Of a stretch of DNA of 64,000 nt, positions 1 to 8,717 are shown piece by piece (the first letter of the stretch is position 1; each line of letters starts with the position of its first letter). This stretch comes from Prevotella sp. (GTDB taxonomy: Bacteria > Bacteroidota > Bacteroidia > Bacteroidales > Bacteroidaceae): NCBI GenBank assembly GCA_017478025.1, contig JAFVGZ010000030.1, positions 1 through 64,000 of the forward strand, given 5' to 3'. Under the pieces are notes generated by a model. The model did no database searches and was not told the origin of the DNA. It saw only the letters and a program-made list of their open reading frames with translations. The position numbers and the translations under genes are program-made.

Positions 1-325
1 GTAACATCATGTGGAACAAAGGTTTAGAAAGGTGAAGGTGAGAAAGTTCACATTCACTTCACCTTCACTGCCTTCATAACCAAAACAACTTATTTTGGTC
101 TCTAAAAGAGCCTCTATTACATCGTGATAGCATAGCATTCACGCCTCAAAATAACTTGTTTTGTTTTTCCTACTTCGCAAAAAAGTGAAGGTCAAGTGAA
201 GGTGCCTTAGTCCACCTTCACGCGTGATATTCACTGTAAGACAATAAGTTACGTATAAAAAGTGAAGGTGAAGGTAGATTTCTAAAATTTGGAAATTCTA
301 CGACAATTTGGGTGATGTAACGGCC
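1..325 (+). repeat. Left arm of a 325-bp inverted repeat
   Basis: This stretch matches the reverse complement of 53217-53541 over its whole length with about eight mismatches and no gaps by eye. Homology may continue left of base 1; the inner limit is sharp, at the ggcc of 322-325. It contains gtgaaggt word repeats and short palindromes around aacttgtttt. No convincing ORF lies in it. It is not an insertion sequence with a visible transposase. Its function is unknown; a dispersed non-coding element or a recombination substrate are both possible. Confidence 0.9.
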
Positions 326-363
326 TACGCAAGCGTCCCTTAGGGCCGAGCGCAGGGCGTTTT
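326..363 (-). repeat. Dispersed 40-bp element, copy 1
   Basis: This is a copy of a GC-rich element whose plus-sense core is gctcggccctaagggacgct followed by tgcgtaac. It sits directly against the inner end of the left inverted-repeat arm. A copy in the same absolute orientation sits against the right arm at 53189-53216, so the element is not simply part of the inverted repeat. Confidence 0.8.
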
Positions 364-479
364 CTACTTGCGAAAGTCGAGAGCCTAATCCAAGCAAAAA
401 AGGAGCCGCCGCATCGATGCGACAGCTCCTCATAATTAAAGCTATAACTATAATTTGAATATGATGCCTTACTCAGACA

Positions 480-665
480 CTATTCTTCGTAATCTTCATA
501 ATCTTCATAGGCAAAGTCGTCGTCACTCCAGAGCATGCTGCCGCCTTTGCTAAGAACTGGCGTATTAGTGTATCCAGTACCTTCTGGTAAGCTGGCATTA
601 TTTAGCAAATAGGGATTGTTCATTATAACCACTGTCAGTTCAGGTTTCATATATTTTGTTTTCAT
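480..665 (-). CDS. Small acidic peptide of the KPE/KPxxxV type
   Basis: This 61-residue ORF starts MKTKYMKPEL, has a hydrophobic stretch (TVVIMNN), and ends in a strongly acidic tail (DDDFAYEDYEDYEE). It lies 20 bp downstream of the large secreted-protein gene on the same strand and is probably co-transcribed. Short proteins with an early lysine-proline motif and a variable tail are common hypothetical genes in Prevotella and Bacteroides. There is no signal peptide, so it may stay in the cytoplasm or serve as a precursor or adaptor. The function is unknown. The ORF is supported by its position and biased composition rather than by a recognised domain. Confidence 0.7.
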   Translation of the reverse strand: MKTKYMKPELTVVIMNNPYLLNNASLPEGTGYTNTPVLSKGGSMLWSDDDFAYEDYEDYEE

Positions 666-685
666 CTCTTTTGTTCCTTTCTTTT

Positions 686-3427
686 TTAGTGAGACATTTT
701 ATTAACAAGCACTTTCTTGCCTTCTACCACGTAGATACCTTCCTTTGGCTCGCTTACGCGCTGTCCTTGCAAGTTGTAGTAAATCTTGCCAGTCTGTGGC
801 TCTGTATTGCTTACTTCGCTGATGCCTGTAACATCATCTGCAAATGACAGAGTTAGTGCATGAGCACCAGCATTAGCAGATGGAATCCATAATGCTGCTT
901 GCCCCGCTTTCACCGAAGCCTTATGCTCATTATCGACAATAGGTGCAAATACAACCTGTTCGTTCTGAACCGTCAGCACATAGTTGGTGCCATTGCCAGA
1001 TGTCCCAAGGTCATAGTTGTGGTCAATGTTAAACAGATAATTCAGGGTGGGAGATTGTGAATTATAGACAGTACCCTCATCCGTAACTGGGATAGTTACA
1101 TTGGCTGCACCGCCATCATTGCTCTTCAAGATTAATCCTGTGTTTGCTGCCACTTTACCTGTGACTTCCTGTAGTTTAATACTATTACCGCTCTTTTCTG
1201 TAACAATGTAAGCTTCGGCGTTTTCAATATTATCTAAGTCAAGTGCATATGTGCTGGAGAATGTAGCGTAACCGTAGGCGCTGATATTAGCGGAAACAGT
1301 AGGATTGAACTTCACATATACAGGATATACGCTACCCGCCGTTGTACCACCACCTGCTAGCTTAATAGTCGTTTCCGCAGACGGATCCGCAATGGTGAAT
1401 ATGCCTGAAGATTCAACGCCTGAACCTCCATGAGTCACCTCTTCAACGTCTGCATCTCCGACTTTAACAGTATATGTTCTTCCTGCAGTACCATTTTGAA
1501 CATAAACTTCAAATGTACTAGCACCAGTGACCTTAATAGTAATATATCGATCTGCTTTCGACATGTTTTCGAAATCACCTGTATGACCCGCATATGTTTT
1601 GCCTGTAGTCCAGTTATCGGTTGCAGACAGATAGTCATTACTTTCAATATTTGCCCTTGTTAAAACTGCTTCTGTGTTATTGGAAGTAACATTTAGCACT
1701 GCAGTCTCACTTGGGTAAGTTACAGAAACATATCTGGAATAGCTCTGGTCTCCTATGACAATTTCTAGATCTCCATCAGCTGTTGCAGTGTATGAATAAA
1801 TGTTAGAATCATACGTTCCTGCATTACCTCCAAAAGTAACTGGAGATTCACCTTTTTGATAGACATAGAGCTTAACCTCTGCACCATCAAGGACAGGCAC
1901 TGTCAGTTTTGTACCTGATGTGGTTTGAGCCCAGTCATCATGGCTTGCATTGTTGAATTTACCTGATGTGGCATCAATGTGCAATTTGGCATCTATCGAA
2001 CTGCCACCAACCGTAGTTTGTGCAATTTGAACAGCTGTTTTACCAGCTCCTTCAAGCTGCCATGTAGGAGCTCCATTCTTTGTTTGGAAATCCCAAGTTA
2101 CAGTCGTGGCATTGTAACCAAGATGTGCGTTTTCTCCATTAAGTGTGAAGACAGGAGTCAACGTGGTGTTAGCAGTTACAGTCATATTGCTGCCAATAGC
2201 ATGGTCGGCAGAACCATCATTCCAAGCTGTTAATGTATAACCATCCTTATAGAGTGTTTGATTAACAGGAATGGTCAATGATGATTCAACTTGTACAGAT
2301 GCTGGAAGTATTCCTTCCGTACCTGTCACTTCCCCTAAAGAATAGGTTATAGTATAAAGTGGATTAACAGTCAGTGTGATTACATCAGAGGATGCTGAAC
2401 CCTGGCTATTTGTTGCAATAGCATAGAAGTAATAAGACCCCGGAGTTGCAGTAGAAGGAGAATATGTAGTGCTCGTTGCACCGTCAATAGAAACAGGATT
2501 TGTCTTTATAGCATCGTCGCAGCTGTACCATTGTATGGTTGGTTCAGGAATCCCACCAATGGTGGCTGTCAAGTTTATTGACGTATTTGGGAATACTGAT
2601 GTAGATGTCGGTTCTACCGAAATCGTAGGAGCAGTTGCATCGTCAATTGTGATTGTTGCTACATTGGAATCAGAGGAGCCATTATCGTCAGTAACGCGAC
2701 AGAAATAATAGAATGTACCTTTAGAAGTAGTGGATGGAATGTATGAAGCATTTGTCGCTCCATTGATAGAAGATGCATTAGTCTTATTGGCATCATCACA
2801 ACTGTACCACTGATAACTTAAATTACCTTTTGAAGCAGTAGCAACCACAGTCAGAGCTGATGCAGTTGCATCTTTCGGATAAGATGTTGAAACAGGTTGA
2901 GTTGTTATATCAGGTTTGGGAAAAGTCACTTTAAAGCCAGCGAAATAAAAGTCTCCGTTATAAGATGACAGATAAACTACACCAGCAGCTGTGATATTAC
3001 AAGACCATTCTTCAGTGCTTGCAGTCTGTGAACCATATTGCGTACCACCTGCCGAAGATCCAACTTGGATACCGCGACTGCTGTGTGATTGGGTGTAAAA
3101 AGTGACGGTACAATTTCCTGAAACTTTAAAACACAGTTGATCTTGAGTATTCTTGAGTCTAAGAGAATTCAAGTGAGAACCTCCTGCAAAAGTAACACTT
3201 CCCTTATTGTCAGCAACCGTGTTTGCTGTTGGTGCGAAAATACGCCCATCATCATATAAGGTATTCGCTGTCAATTTCACTGTTCCATTGCTAGTAATGT
3301 CGTCAGCAATAAATGTGTAATTGCTGGAAATTGCGGTTAGATCATCGACCGTTGGCGTTTCATTTTCCGCCCACGCCCCGGTGCACACGCACAACACGAG
3401 CGTCAATAAAGTAAATAGCTTTTTCAT
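686..3427 (-). CDS. Secreted Ig-like domain protein with T9SS-like C-terminal tail
   Basis: This 913-residue protein has a clear signal peptide (residues 1-20, ending GAWA). The N-terminal part, to about residue 170, may be a carbohydrate-binding-like beta domain. Two Ig-like repeats follow, at about 171-262 and 262-355; both carry YSCDD and proline-rich borders (ITTQPVST, ISVEPTST). A short InlB/flagellin-repeat-like segment comes next (about 356-430, GYTLTAWNDGS). The protein ends in a tail with YNLQGQRV and GIYVVEGKKVLV, which resembles the type IX secretion sorting signal common in Prevotella. It is probably a surface or secreted protein that binds glycans or host ligands. No catalytic motif was seen. 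A small acidic peptide gene follows 20 bp downstream. Confidence 0.85.
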   Translation of the reverse strand: MKKLFTLLTLVLCVCTGAWAENETPTVDDLTAISSNYTFIADDITSNGTVKLTANTLYDDGRIFAPTANTVADNKGSVTFAGGSHLNSLRLKNTQDQLCFKVSGNCTVTFYTQSHSSRGIQVGSSAGGTQYGSQTASTEEWSCNITAAGVVYLSSYNGDFYFAGFKVTFPKPDITTQPVSTSYPKDATASALTVVATASKGNLSYQWYSCDDANKTNASSINGATNASYIPSTTSKGTFYYFCRVTDDNGSSDSNVATITIDDATAPTISVEPTSTSVFPNTSINLTATIGGIPEPTIQWYSCDDAIKTNPVSIDGATSTTYSPSTATPGSYYFYAIATNSQGSASSDVITLTVNPLYTITYSLGEVTGTEGILPASVQVESSLTIPVNQTLYKDGYTLTAWNDGSADHAIGSNMTVTANTTLTPVFTLNGENAHLGYNATTVTWDFQTKNGAPTWQLEGAGKTAVQIAQTTVGGSSIDAKLHIDATSGKFNNASHDDWAQTTSGTKLTVPVLDGAEVKLYVYQKGESPVTFGGNAGTYDSNIYSYTATADGDLEIVIGDQSYSRYVSVTYPSETAVLNVTSNNTEAVLTRANIESNDYLSATDNWTTGKTYAGHTGDFENMSKADRYITIKVTGASTFEVYVQNGTAGRTYTVKVGDADVEEVTHGGSGVESSGIFTIADPSAETTIKLAGGGTTAGSVYPVYVKFNPTVSANISAYGYATFSSTYALDLDNIENAEAYIVTEKSGNSIKLQEVTGKVAANTGLILKSNDGGAANVTIPVTDEGTVYNSQSPTLNYLFNIDHNYDLGTSGNGTNYVLTVQNEQVVFAPIVDNEHKASVKAGQAALWIPSANAGAHALTLSFADDVTGISEVSNTEPQTGKIYYNLQGQRVSEPKEGIYVVEGKKVLVNKMSH

Positions 3428-3595
3428 AAGTGTAGTAGTTTTTAATTTTAATTATTGATTGATTTTTGTAGATTCAGGCGATGTGTGCGTGCTGGTGCAC
3501 GTGTGGGGATGAGATTAAGGTGACATGAGCACGAGGCTTCGTTTTCCCCACGATGGAATGGACAGCGAACGGCACTCCGAAACACTACCTGAGGG

Positions 3596-3626
3596 CAAAG
3601 GTACGATTAAGTTTTGAGATATGCAA
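3596..3626 (-). promoter_or_regulatory. Bacteroidetes-type promoter for the Ig-like protein gene
   Basis: Read on the minus strand, TTG (3624-3626) is followed after 20 bp by TACCTTTG (3596-3603), which fits the Bacteroidetes -33/-7 consensus. It would leave a leader of about 160 nt before the ATG at 3427. The upstream half, including the -33 box, is duplicated at 3683-3714, but the second copy has GTACTTTG in place of the -7 box and is probably inactive. Confidence 0.55.
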
Positions 3627-3714
3627 GAAAATGCATGTATTTTTTTGCATATCCAAGACGGAGTACCTAAGACGCAGTCAAAGTACGGATTAAGTTTTGA
3701 GATATGCAAGAAAA
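3601..3714. repeat. Direct repeat of a promoter-region segment
   Basis: A 31-32-bp segment containing gattaagttttgagatatgc occurs at 3601-3631 and again at 3683-3714. The first copy overlaps the minus-strand promoter at 3596-3626. Confidence 0.75.
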
Positions 3715-3766
3715 ACTACCACGAATTTCACGAAAAGAAAGAAATTAGGGGAGTGTGTGTGTTGAA

Positions 3767-3960
3767 AGAAATTAGAAGACTCCGCGAAGCGCCTGAGCAC
3801 CGCTATATATAAACAATGTGCGAAGAATTAGGATAATTAAGCTGGCGCGGTTGGGATTTTTGGAAAGAAATTAGAAGACTCCGCGAAGCGCCTGAGCACC
3901 GCTATATATAAACAATGTGCGAAGAATTAGGAGACTCCGCGAAGCGCCTGAGCACCTACT
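3767..3960. repeat. Tandem repeats in a gene-free region
   Basis: A unit of roughly 65-70 bp beginning gaaagaaattagaagactcc and including gaagcgcctgagcac, then ctatatataaacaatg, occurs at about 3767-3830 and 3867-3930. A shortened third copy follows at about 3931-3955. No ORF here looks genuine. The wider gap 3428-5210 holds no supported gene, only repeats and small palindromes. Confidence 0.8.
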
Positions 3961-4078
3961 GGAGCGCAAGAATTAACCATGCGGACGAAGGGACAGGGAA
4001 CCACGAATTACACTAATTTCACGAAAGGGGTGGTCACACGGATAGTACGGATAAAGGGTAGAACCACGAATTACACAC

Positions 4079-4162
4079 GCTCGGCCCTAAAGGACGCTTG
4101 CGTAACAACGTGGAGCAAGTGCTCGGCCCTAAAGGGACGCTTGCGTAACAACGTGGAGCAAG
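4079..4162 (+). repeat. Dispersed 40-bp element, tandem pair
   Basis: Two nearly identical copies (4079-4119 and 4121-4162) stand head to tail and differ by one base in the run after gctcggcccta. They are surrounded by the accacgaatt and acgaaa words that are widespread in Bacteroidales intergenic DNA. Confidence 0.8.
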
Positions 4163-4379
4163 AATTTCACGAAAAGAAAGAAAAGAGCGGAGAAAAAGGG
4201 ATCTGCTGACGCAGAGAAATCATTCATACATTTACTGACCGTAATCCCTAAATTCGGCGTAATTTACGGATTGTAATCCTTAAAATCGGCCATTTTTGTG
4301 GATTTGTTCCTGAAAAATTTCGTACTGTGCGGTTGAAATGACGCTGAAGGCGTCACCGCTCAGGACTCGCGCTCGGCTT

Positions 4380-4650
4380 TGCCGCTTTGCCTCGCAAAGA
4401 ACTTGTTCGCTTGGCTTGTCCAAGAACCGCAGTGTCCGAAGGACCTGCGGAAGCAAGAACTTGTGGAACGCACTCTGAAAGAGTGCCCCAACAAGCAGGT
4501 GGGCGACCCCTCCAGGGTCGATGCCCTTACATCACCTCTCCGGGGGTACTACGCACCCCCGGCTATTGAGCGGAGACGCTTTCAGCGTCTTGTGCCCATC
4601 CTATGACAGTATGTTATATACGGACGCTTCCAGCGTCTTGTGCCCAATGA
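4380..4650. repeat. Cluster of small palindromes
   Basis: The stretch contains several perfect or near-perfect hairpins: gcactctgaaagagtgc, cgacccctccagggtcg, gggggtactacgcaccccc and gacgctttcagcgtc. The last occurs again as a half-site near 4623. The two ORFs that can be drawn through it have no protein-like composition. Confidence 0.6.
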
Positions 4651-4682
4651 TGTTGTAAATGTGGGAAACTTTAGTTAAATAT

Positions 4683-4915
4683 AATTCATATTCCGCAAGT
4701 GCGCCCTGAAAGGGCAACCTGCTTATAGCCCAGGGCAACGCCCTGGGTTTTTACGCGATTGGTAGGTGCGCCCTGTAAGGGCAAAAGAAGTTCATTCATG
4801 TCGTTCTGCTGCCCCTACAGGGCGTGGTTACTATTCGTTTTCATACCCAGGGCGCTGCCCTGGGCTATATGCTTTTGCCCTTTCAGGGCGTTTTCCGACT
4901 TGCGGAATATGAATT
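4683..4915. repeat. REP-like palindromic element with 18-bp inverted ends
   Basis: The ends are an inverted repeat of aattcatattccgcaagt (4683-4700 and 4898-4915). Inside are alternating small palindromes: gccctgaaagggc, cccagggcaacgccctggg, gccctgtaagggc, gcccctacagggc and cccagggcgctgccctggg. The arrangement looks like a non-autonomous REP or BIME-type element; no transposase lies nearby. A related but decayed block is present at 32160-32370. Confidence 0.7.
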
Positions 4916-4969
4916 AAATATAATCTGTGCCATCTGTGCGACAAGCCCCCCCTGAGCAAGTCCTTTCGC

Positions 4970-5100
4970 AGTTTACGTCTCCCTCCCCTTGGGAGAGGGT
5001 CGGGGAGAGGTTCCGGGGAGAGGGTCGGTGAGAGGTCCGCCGTTTACGTCTCCCTCCCCTTGGGGGAGGGGCGGGGAGAGGTTCCGGGGAGAGGTTTTTA
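4970..5100. repeat. GC-rich ctccccttgg repeats
   Basis: Two copies of gtttacgtctccctcccctt, each followed by an inverted ggggagagg tail, form strong hairpins (around 4974-5033 and 5042-5095). The same family occurs at 22965-22990 and, as a tandem, at 29621-29718. It may act as a bidirectional transcription stop, but no clean T-tract follows. Confidence 0.6.
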
Positions 5101-5130
5101 CAGGCTTTTATGTTAGAAAAGTTTGCTTGG

Positions 5131-5164
5131 TTGGTGTTTATGTCGCGTTTTTTGTTTAACTTTG
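5131..5164 (+). promoter_or_regulatory. Bacteroidetes-type promoter
   Basis: A TAACTTTG -7 box lies at 5157-5164, about 45 bp before the start at 5211. A weak TTG lies at 5131-5133 with a spacing slightly longer than usual. Confidence 0.5.
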
Positions 5165-5210
5165 CACCGGATTTTAGGATAGATAACATTTTTACAACAT
5201 AGAAACAGTA

Positions 5211-5945
5211 ATGGAAATAATGAAAAGAGGAAAGATTTTATTGGTGGTGATGGTGTGTCTTGTGGCTATGGCGGCGCAGGCACAGGTGAAGGTTTGCATG
5301 AGCTATGGTGACCTTATGGCTAACATGTGGAAGGCATACGAGGATCTGATGCCGGGCAAGGAGCCTGACTCGGTGCGCGTGACGTATGACGGGCAGGACT
5401 TCAGCATCAAGACGGCTGACAAGGAGTGTAACAGCGTGATAAAGAAGGAAGTGTTTATGATGTCCATAGACAAGCAGCTGTTCGTGAACCAGCGTATGCT
5501 GCGTGACCAGGATGGCGTGATACTGCCGGTGAACAACTACCTGCGCGTGCTGCCATACAGCGGCGACAAGTATCTGGTGGTGTGCTATCATGCCACGATG
5601 GGCGATGCGCTGACTTTGCTGAACATAGGTCTCGACATAGCGCTGCTTGCCACGGGCCACACCACGATGGGCTCTATATTCCTTGCCACAGACCTGCTGC
5701 TGGGTAATAGTGAGCTGATGGAGAAGCAGGTGCTGTACCTGATGGACAAGGGTCCGAACGAGAAGGGCAAGATACTGCTGACGTTTGTGGGCGACCAGTT
5801 TATGGAGAAGCTGCTGCGCGATGACCCCGTGACATTCTCTACATACTATGGTGCGGGCAGCAAGAGCAAACGCCAGTCAGCATCGAATATCCTGCCAATC
5901 CTGGTGAAGAAAGGCCTGATACAGGATTATCACCACAAGAAGTGA
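5211..5945 (+). CDS. Secreted or periplasmic protein of unknown function
   Basis: This 244-residue protein has a typical signal peptide ending AAQAQ near residue 25. Two start codons are possible, ATG at 5211 (MEIMKRG) and at 5220 (MKRG); both give the same mature protein. The mature part is a mixed globular sequence with one hydrophobic stretch around residues 135-160 (LTLLNIGLDIALLATG), which may be a membrane-associated helix. No catalytic motif was recognised. It has its own promoter and is followed by a run of gtgaagagtg words (5942-5983) before the acid phosphatase gene. The gene is real by codon use and signal peptide; the function is unknown. Confidence 0.75.
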   Translation: MEIMKRGKILLVVMVCLVAMAAQAQVKVCMSYGDLMANMWKAYEDLMPGKEPDSVRVTYDGQDFSIKTADKECNSVIKKEVFMMSIDKQLFVNQRMLRDQDGVILPVNNYLRVLPYSGDKYLVVCYHATMGDALTLLNIGLDIALLATGHTTMGSIFLATDLLLGNSELMEKQVLYLMDKGPNEKGKILLTFVGDQFMEKLLRDDPVTFSTYYGAGSKSKRQSASNILPILVKKGLIQDYHHKK

Positions 5946-6042
5946 AGAGTGAAAAGTGAAGAGTGAAAAGTGAAGAGTGAAGAATTGGCTCCGCTATTCT
6001 CTCGCCAATACAGTTCGTTAATTCGTTAATTTGTTAATTCTA
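5942..6042. repeat. Word-repeat spacer (gtgaagagtg; gttaattc)
   Basis: Five near-copies of the word gtgaagagtgaaaa at 5942-5983 are followed by three copies of ttcgttaa/tttgttaa at 6013-6042, the last ending 2 bp before the next ATG. The first family recurs in reverse orientation at 48632-48728 and the second at 31186-31215. Confidence 0.75.
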
Positions 6043-6044
6043 TA

Positions 6045-6770
6045 ATGAGAAGAATTAGTCTTTTTTTCGCCGTCATTGTCTTTGCAGCGGCTAATGTCAT
6101 GGCGCAGGATGCTGCTGTGACACCTTTTATTTCATTGGAGCAGATGCCTAAGCTTGTCAATATCATGCCTGCACCGCCGGCTTTTGACAGCCCGGAGTTT
6201 GCCAATGACGTGGTGCGCTATGGCTGGGGCAAGCAGCAGAGGCAGGACTCTGTGCGCGTGGCACTGGCTATTGCCGATGCTGAGTGGGATGACCATGCTA
6301 AGCTTTACCTGCAATGGAAGGATGCCTTCGGGCTGGCTATCAATGCGGAGGAGACTCCGGAGATATGGAAGTTGATGGAGACGAGCCTTGCTACTACCGA
6401 CCCTATGCGCAAGGAGGTGAAGGCGTTCTATGGCAGGCAGCGCCCCTTTGAGCGCTTCAATGACTCTATGCCCTCTCACGAGGAGGATGACCTGAGAGGT
6501 GAGGGTAGCTATCCTTCCGGTCACAGCCTGCGCGGATGGGGCATCTCGCTGCTGCTGGCACAGATAGCACCTGAGCGTGCCGCAGAGATCTTCAGCCGCG
6601 GATGGGACTATTGCAACAGCCGCGTCATAGTGGGGGCACACTGGCAGAGCGACGTCGATGCCAGCCGCACCGCCGCAAGCATCGGCTTCTGTGCGCTGCA
6701 GGGATGCCCGGAGTTTATCAAGCAGATGAAAAAGGCGCAGAAAGAATACAATCGTTTAATGCACGATTGA
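6045..6770 (+). CDS. PAP2-superfamily acid phosphatase (class A type)
   Basis: This 241-residue secreted enzyme should hydrolyse phosphomonoesters in the periplasm, as PhoN-type class A acid phosphatases do. It has a signal peptide ending NVMA around residue 20. The three phosphatase motifs are all present: KAFYGRQRP at 126-134 (KX6RP), PSGH at 157-160, and SRVIVGAHWQSD at 192-203 (SRX5HX3D). The motif histidines (160 and 199) are intact, so it is expected to be active. It could equally act on lipid phosphates, since the same fold includes lipid phosphatases, but it lacks the multiple membrane segments of that group. It stands alone behind a short spacer of gttaatt words. Confidence 0.92.
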   Translation: MRRISLFFAVIVFAAANVMAQDAAVTPFISLEQMPKLVNIMPAPPAFDSPEFANDVVRYGWGKQQRQDSVRVALAIADAEWDDHAKLYLQWKDAFGLAINAEETPEIWKLMETSLATTDPMRKEVKAFYGRQRPFERFNDSMPSHEEDDLRGEGSYPSGHSLRGWGISLLLAQIAPERAAEIFSRGWDYCNSRVIVGAHWQSDVDASRTAASIGFCALQGCPEFIKQMKKAQKEYNRLMHD

Positions 6771-6836
6771 TAATGCGGAAAAGAGCGGAGTCGCTCGCTA
6801 ATTCGTTTCGGCTAAATGAGACGGCATAAGCTTTGT

Positions 6837-7802
6837 TTAAATGTTGGCAAGATACTCCTCTTCGGTTATCTTGCTGGAGAGGACAGCATCTGCGATGGCC
6901 TTTTCCATCACCAGCGAGGCCAGCACACCAATGGTGTTGACATCTGACTGGACAACACCGCCGCTGAGGGATACGGCATAGACGGTGTCGCCATCGGCCA
7001 TGGTGAACACAGGACGTATGCAGCGCGCCATGCCAGTAGAGGCGATGTTTGCCACCTTCTGCAGGTCTGACACGCCCAGACTGGCATTGGTAAACACAGC
7101 CGCGATGGTCGTATTACCCACTATCAGGTCGGAATACTGGTTCTTGAGCAACGCATGTTCGGCACTCACGAAGCCCTTGCGATCTGCGGTGGTCATGCCT
7201 GCTATCTTCTCACCGTCTTGAAAGATGTCGCCCAGGGCATTGACCACGACGGCTACACCCACCTCCAGCTTTCCGAGTCGCGCTGCGGCATACCCTATGC
7301 CGCTTTTCTGAGCCAGGGCCATACCGCCGGGCTTGCCCACCGTGGCTCCCGTACCGGCACCTACATTACCGCTGAGCGGGGAGTTGCCCTCGATGGCTCT
7401 CAGGCAGGCCTCATAGCCCATTTCGCGGTCGGGGCGAACGTTACCCTTTCCGTATGACAAATCGAAGATGCAGCTTTGGCACACGATGGGCACCAGCCCG
7501 AAACCTGTATCGTAGCCTTTGCCATGCTCCTCCAGACAGCGCGCCACACCATCGGAGGCAGCCAGGCCGTAAGCCGAACCGCCGCTGAAGACCAGCGCGT
7601 TGAGAGGCTGCGTATTGCGCAGTGGATCCAGAAGAGGCACCTCGCGCGATGCAGGCCCGCCACCAAGCACTACAGCAGAGGCCATAGAGGCATTGGGAAA
7701 GAAGAACACCGTCACGCCCGTCTTGGCGTTATTGTCCTGTGCATTGCCTACGTTGACTCCCTGAAGTCGGGAGAATGACATCGGGGCTATCAAATTGTCC
7801 AT
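6837..7802 (-). CDS. P1-family (DmpA/S58) peptidase
   Basis: This 321-residue protein belongs to the P1/DmpA family of self-processing N-terminal-nucleophile aminopeptidases, which release N-terminal residues from short peptides. Family features visible are an N-terminal GGGPASRE segment, the glycine-rich SGGSAYGLAASDGV, GNVGAGTGATVGK around residues 144-156, VVVNALGDIF before the cleavage region, and GNTTIAAV near 229-236, where the threonine pair 231-232 is the probable autocleavage and nucleophile site. There is no signal peptide, so it should be cytoplasmic. It converges with the acid phosphatase gene. The 5' flank has tatatttacaatgtac words. Confidence 0.9.
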   Translation of the reverse strand: MDNLIAPMSFSRLQGVNVGNAQDNNAKTGVTVFFFPNASMASAVVLGGGPASREVPLLDPLRNTQPLNALVFSGGSAYGLAASDGVARCLEEHGKGYDTGFGLVPIVCQSCIFDLSYGKGNVRPDREMGYEACLRAIEGNSPLSGNVGAGTGATVGKPGGMALAQKSGIGYAAARLGKLEVGVAVVVNALGDIFQDGEKIAGMTTADRKGFVSAEHALLKNQYSDLIVGNTTIAAVFTNASLGVSDLQKVANIASTGMARCIRPVFTMADGDTVYAVSLSGGVVQSDVNTIGVLASLVMEKAIADAVLSSKITEEEYLANI

Positions 7803-7858
7803 ATCCTTGTATATTTACAATGTACTATTTATCGTTCTCCTCCCTCATCCTTAATGAA

Positions 7859-8203
7859 TTATATAACTACTGCTGTTCCGCTGGTGGCTACCATGAGCAT
7901 TGAATTGTTGGCTCCGATAGTCTCATAGTCAATATCGATGCCTACGATGGCATTGGCCCCAAGAGCCTCTGCACGCTGCATCATCTCCTGCATGGAGGTG
8001 TCTTTGGCCTCAGCAAGCACCTTCTCATAACTGCCTGCACGACCGCCTACGATGTCGCGGATGCCTGCAAAGAAGTCCTTGAACATGTTAGCGCCAATAA
8101 TGGTTTCACCTGTCACAATACCCTTATACTCACGGATGGTGTGACCTTCAATCTGTGGAGTTGTTGAGAGTGTCATAATCGTTTCGTTTTTTGATGTGTT
8201 CAT
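7859..8203 (-). CDS. YbjQ/UPF0145 family protein
   Basis: This 114-residue cytoplasmic protein belongs to the YbjQ (UPF0145, DUF74) family, which forms small pentameric rings of unknown physiological role. Diagnostic segments are [20 protein letters not shown], then [11 protein letters not shown], and the [14 protein letters not shown] core near the C terminus. The frame is open up to 8287, but ATG 8203 is preferred: the promoter -7 box lies at 8224-8232 just upstream, so longer forms would start before transcription. A second in-frame ATG at 8176 is also possible. It is transcribed alone. Confidence 0.9.
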   Translation of the reverse strand: MNTSKNETIMTLSTTPQIEGHTIREYKGIVTGETIIGANMFKDFFAGIRDIVGGRAGSYEKVLAEAKDTSMQEMMQRAEALGANAIVGIDIDYETIGANNSMLMVATSGTAVVI

Positions 8204-8223
8204 ACTGGTTGTTGTACCGAGTC

Positions 8224-8253
8224 GCAAAGTTACGACTTTTTTGCGAATAACAA
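8224..8253 (-). promoter_or_regulatory. Promoter of the YbjQ gene
   Basis: On the minus strand TTG (8251-8253) is followed after 18 bp by TAACTTTGC (8224-8232). This fits the Bacteroidetes consensus and places the transcript start only about 10-15 nt before the ATG at 8203. Confidence 0.7.
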
Positions 8254-8401
8254 TCGTTTTGGCTTCACCTTTTGATATTTTAAGCAAAAAAAAGGATATT
8301 GGAGATGTGCTGCTACCGTTTTAGGGCACATTATTCATAACGTCCGCATGACCGTTAATTGCATATTTTAGGGTACAGGAAAAAAATTTTCCACTTTTTT
8401 C

Positions 8402-8431
8402 TTGCTATATCAACTATTTTTTGTACCTTTG
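8402..8431 (+). promoter_or_regulatory. Promoter of the AAA+ ATPase operon
   Basis: TTG (8402-8404), a 19-bp spacer and TACCTTTG (8424-8431) match the Bacteroidetes consensus. The resulting leader would be about 280 nt and contains two copies of the dispersed element. Confidence 0.65.
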
Positions 8432-8580
8432 CCGCTCTTTTTCTAAAACATGAATATGAAATAACAAAGAAAGACATCAAAAACAACAATCGTGTGCATT
8501 GACAGAAGGGATGCCTCTGTGGCTCTCTTTATTTCCCAAAACATTATTTTATTCAACTTTCTCAAGTAGTAAAACGCCCT

Positions 8581-8672
8581 GCGCTCGGCATCCCGAAGGG
8601 TGACGCTTGCGTAGCAAAGCGGAGCAAGCGCTCGGCGACGTAGGAGACGCTTGCGTAACAACGTGGAGCAAG
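8581..8672 (+). repeat. Dispersed 40-bp element, tandem pair in a leader
   Basis: Copies at 8581-8628 (diverged in the middle, catcccgaagggt) and 8629-8672 lie head to tail, bracketed by cgccctgcgc and agggcgcac, which can pair. They sit in the presumed 5' leader of the ATPase gene. The rest of 8288-8717 holds only the two promoters and no gene. Confidence 0.75.
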
Positions 8673-8717
8673 AAAGGGCGCACTTACAAAACTTGAATTA
8701 TTTTACAACGGATTATT

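Noticed and set aside
218..433. 71-codon ORF at the inner edge of the inverted-repeat arm
   Set aside because: It spans the arm boundary and a dispersed repeat, with no protein-like composition or promoter.
4379..4606. Two overlapping plus-strand ORFs of 60-75 codons
   Set aside because: They run through a cluster of palindromes and have no coding character.
5238..5660. 140-codon minus-strand ORF inside the secreted protein at 5.2 kb
   Set aside because: Histidine- and valine-rich antisense shadow of a gene with a clear signal peptide and promoter.
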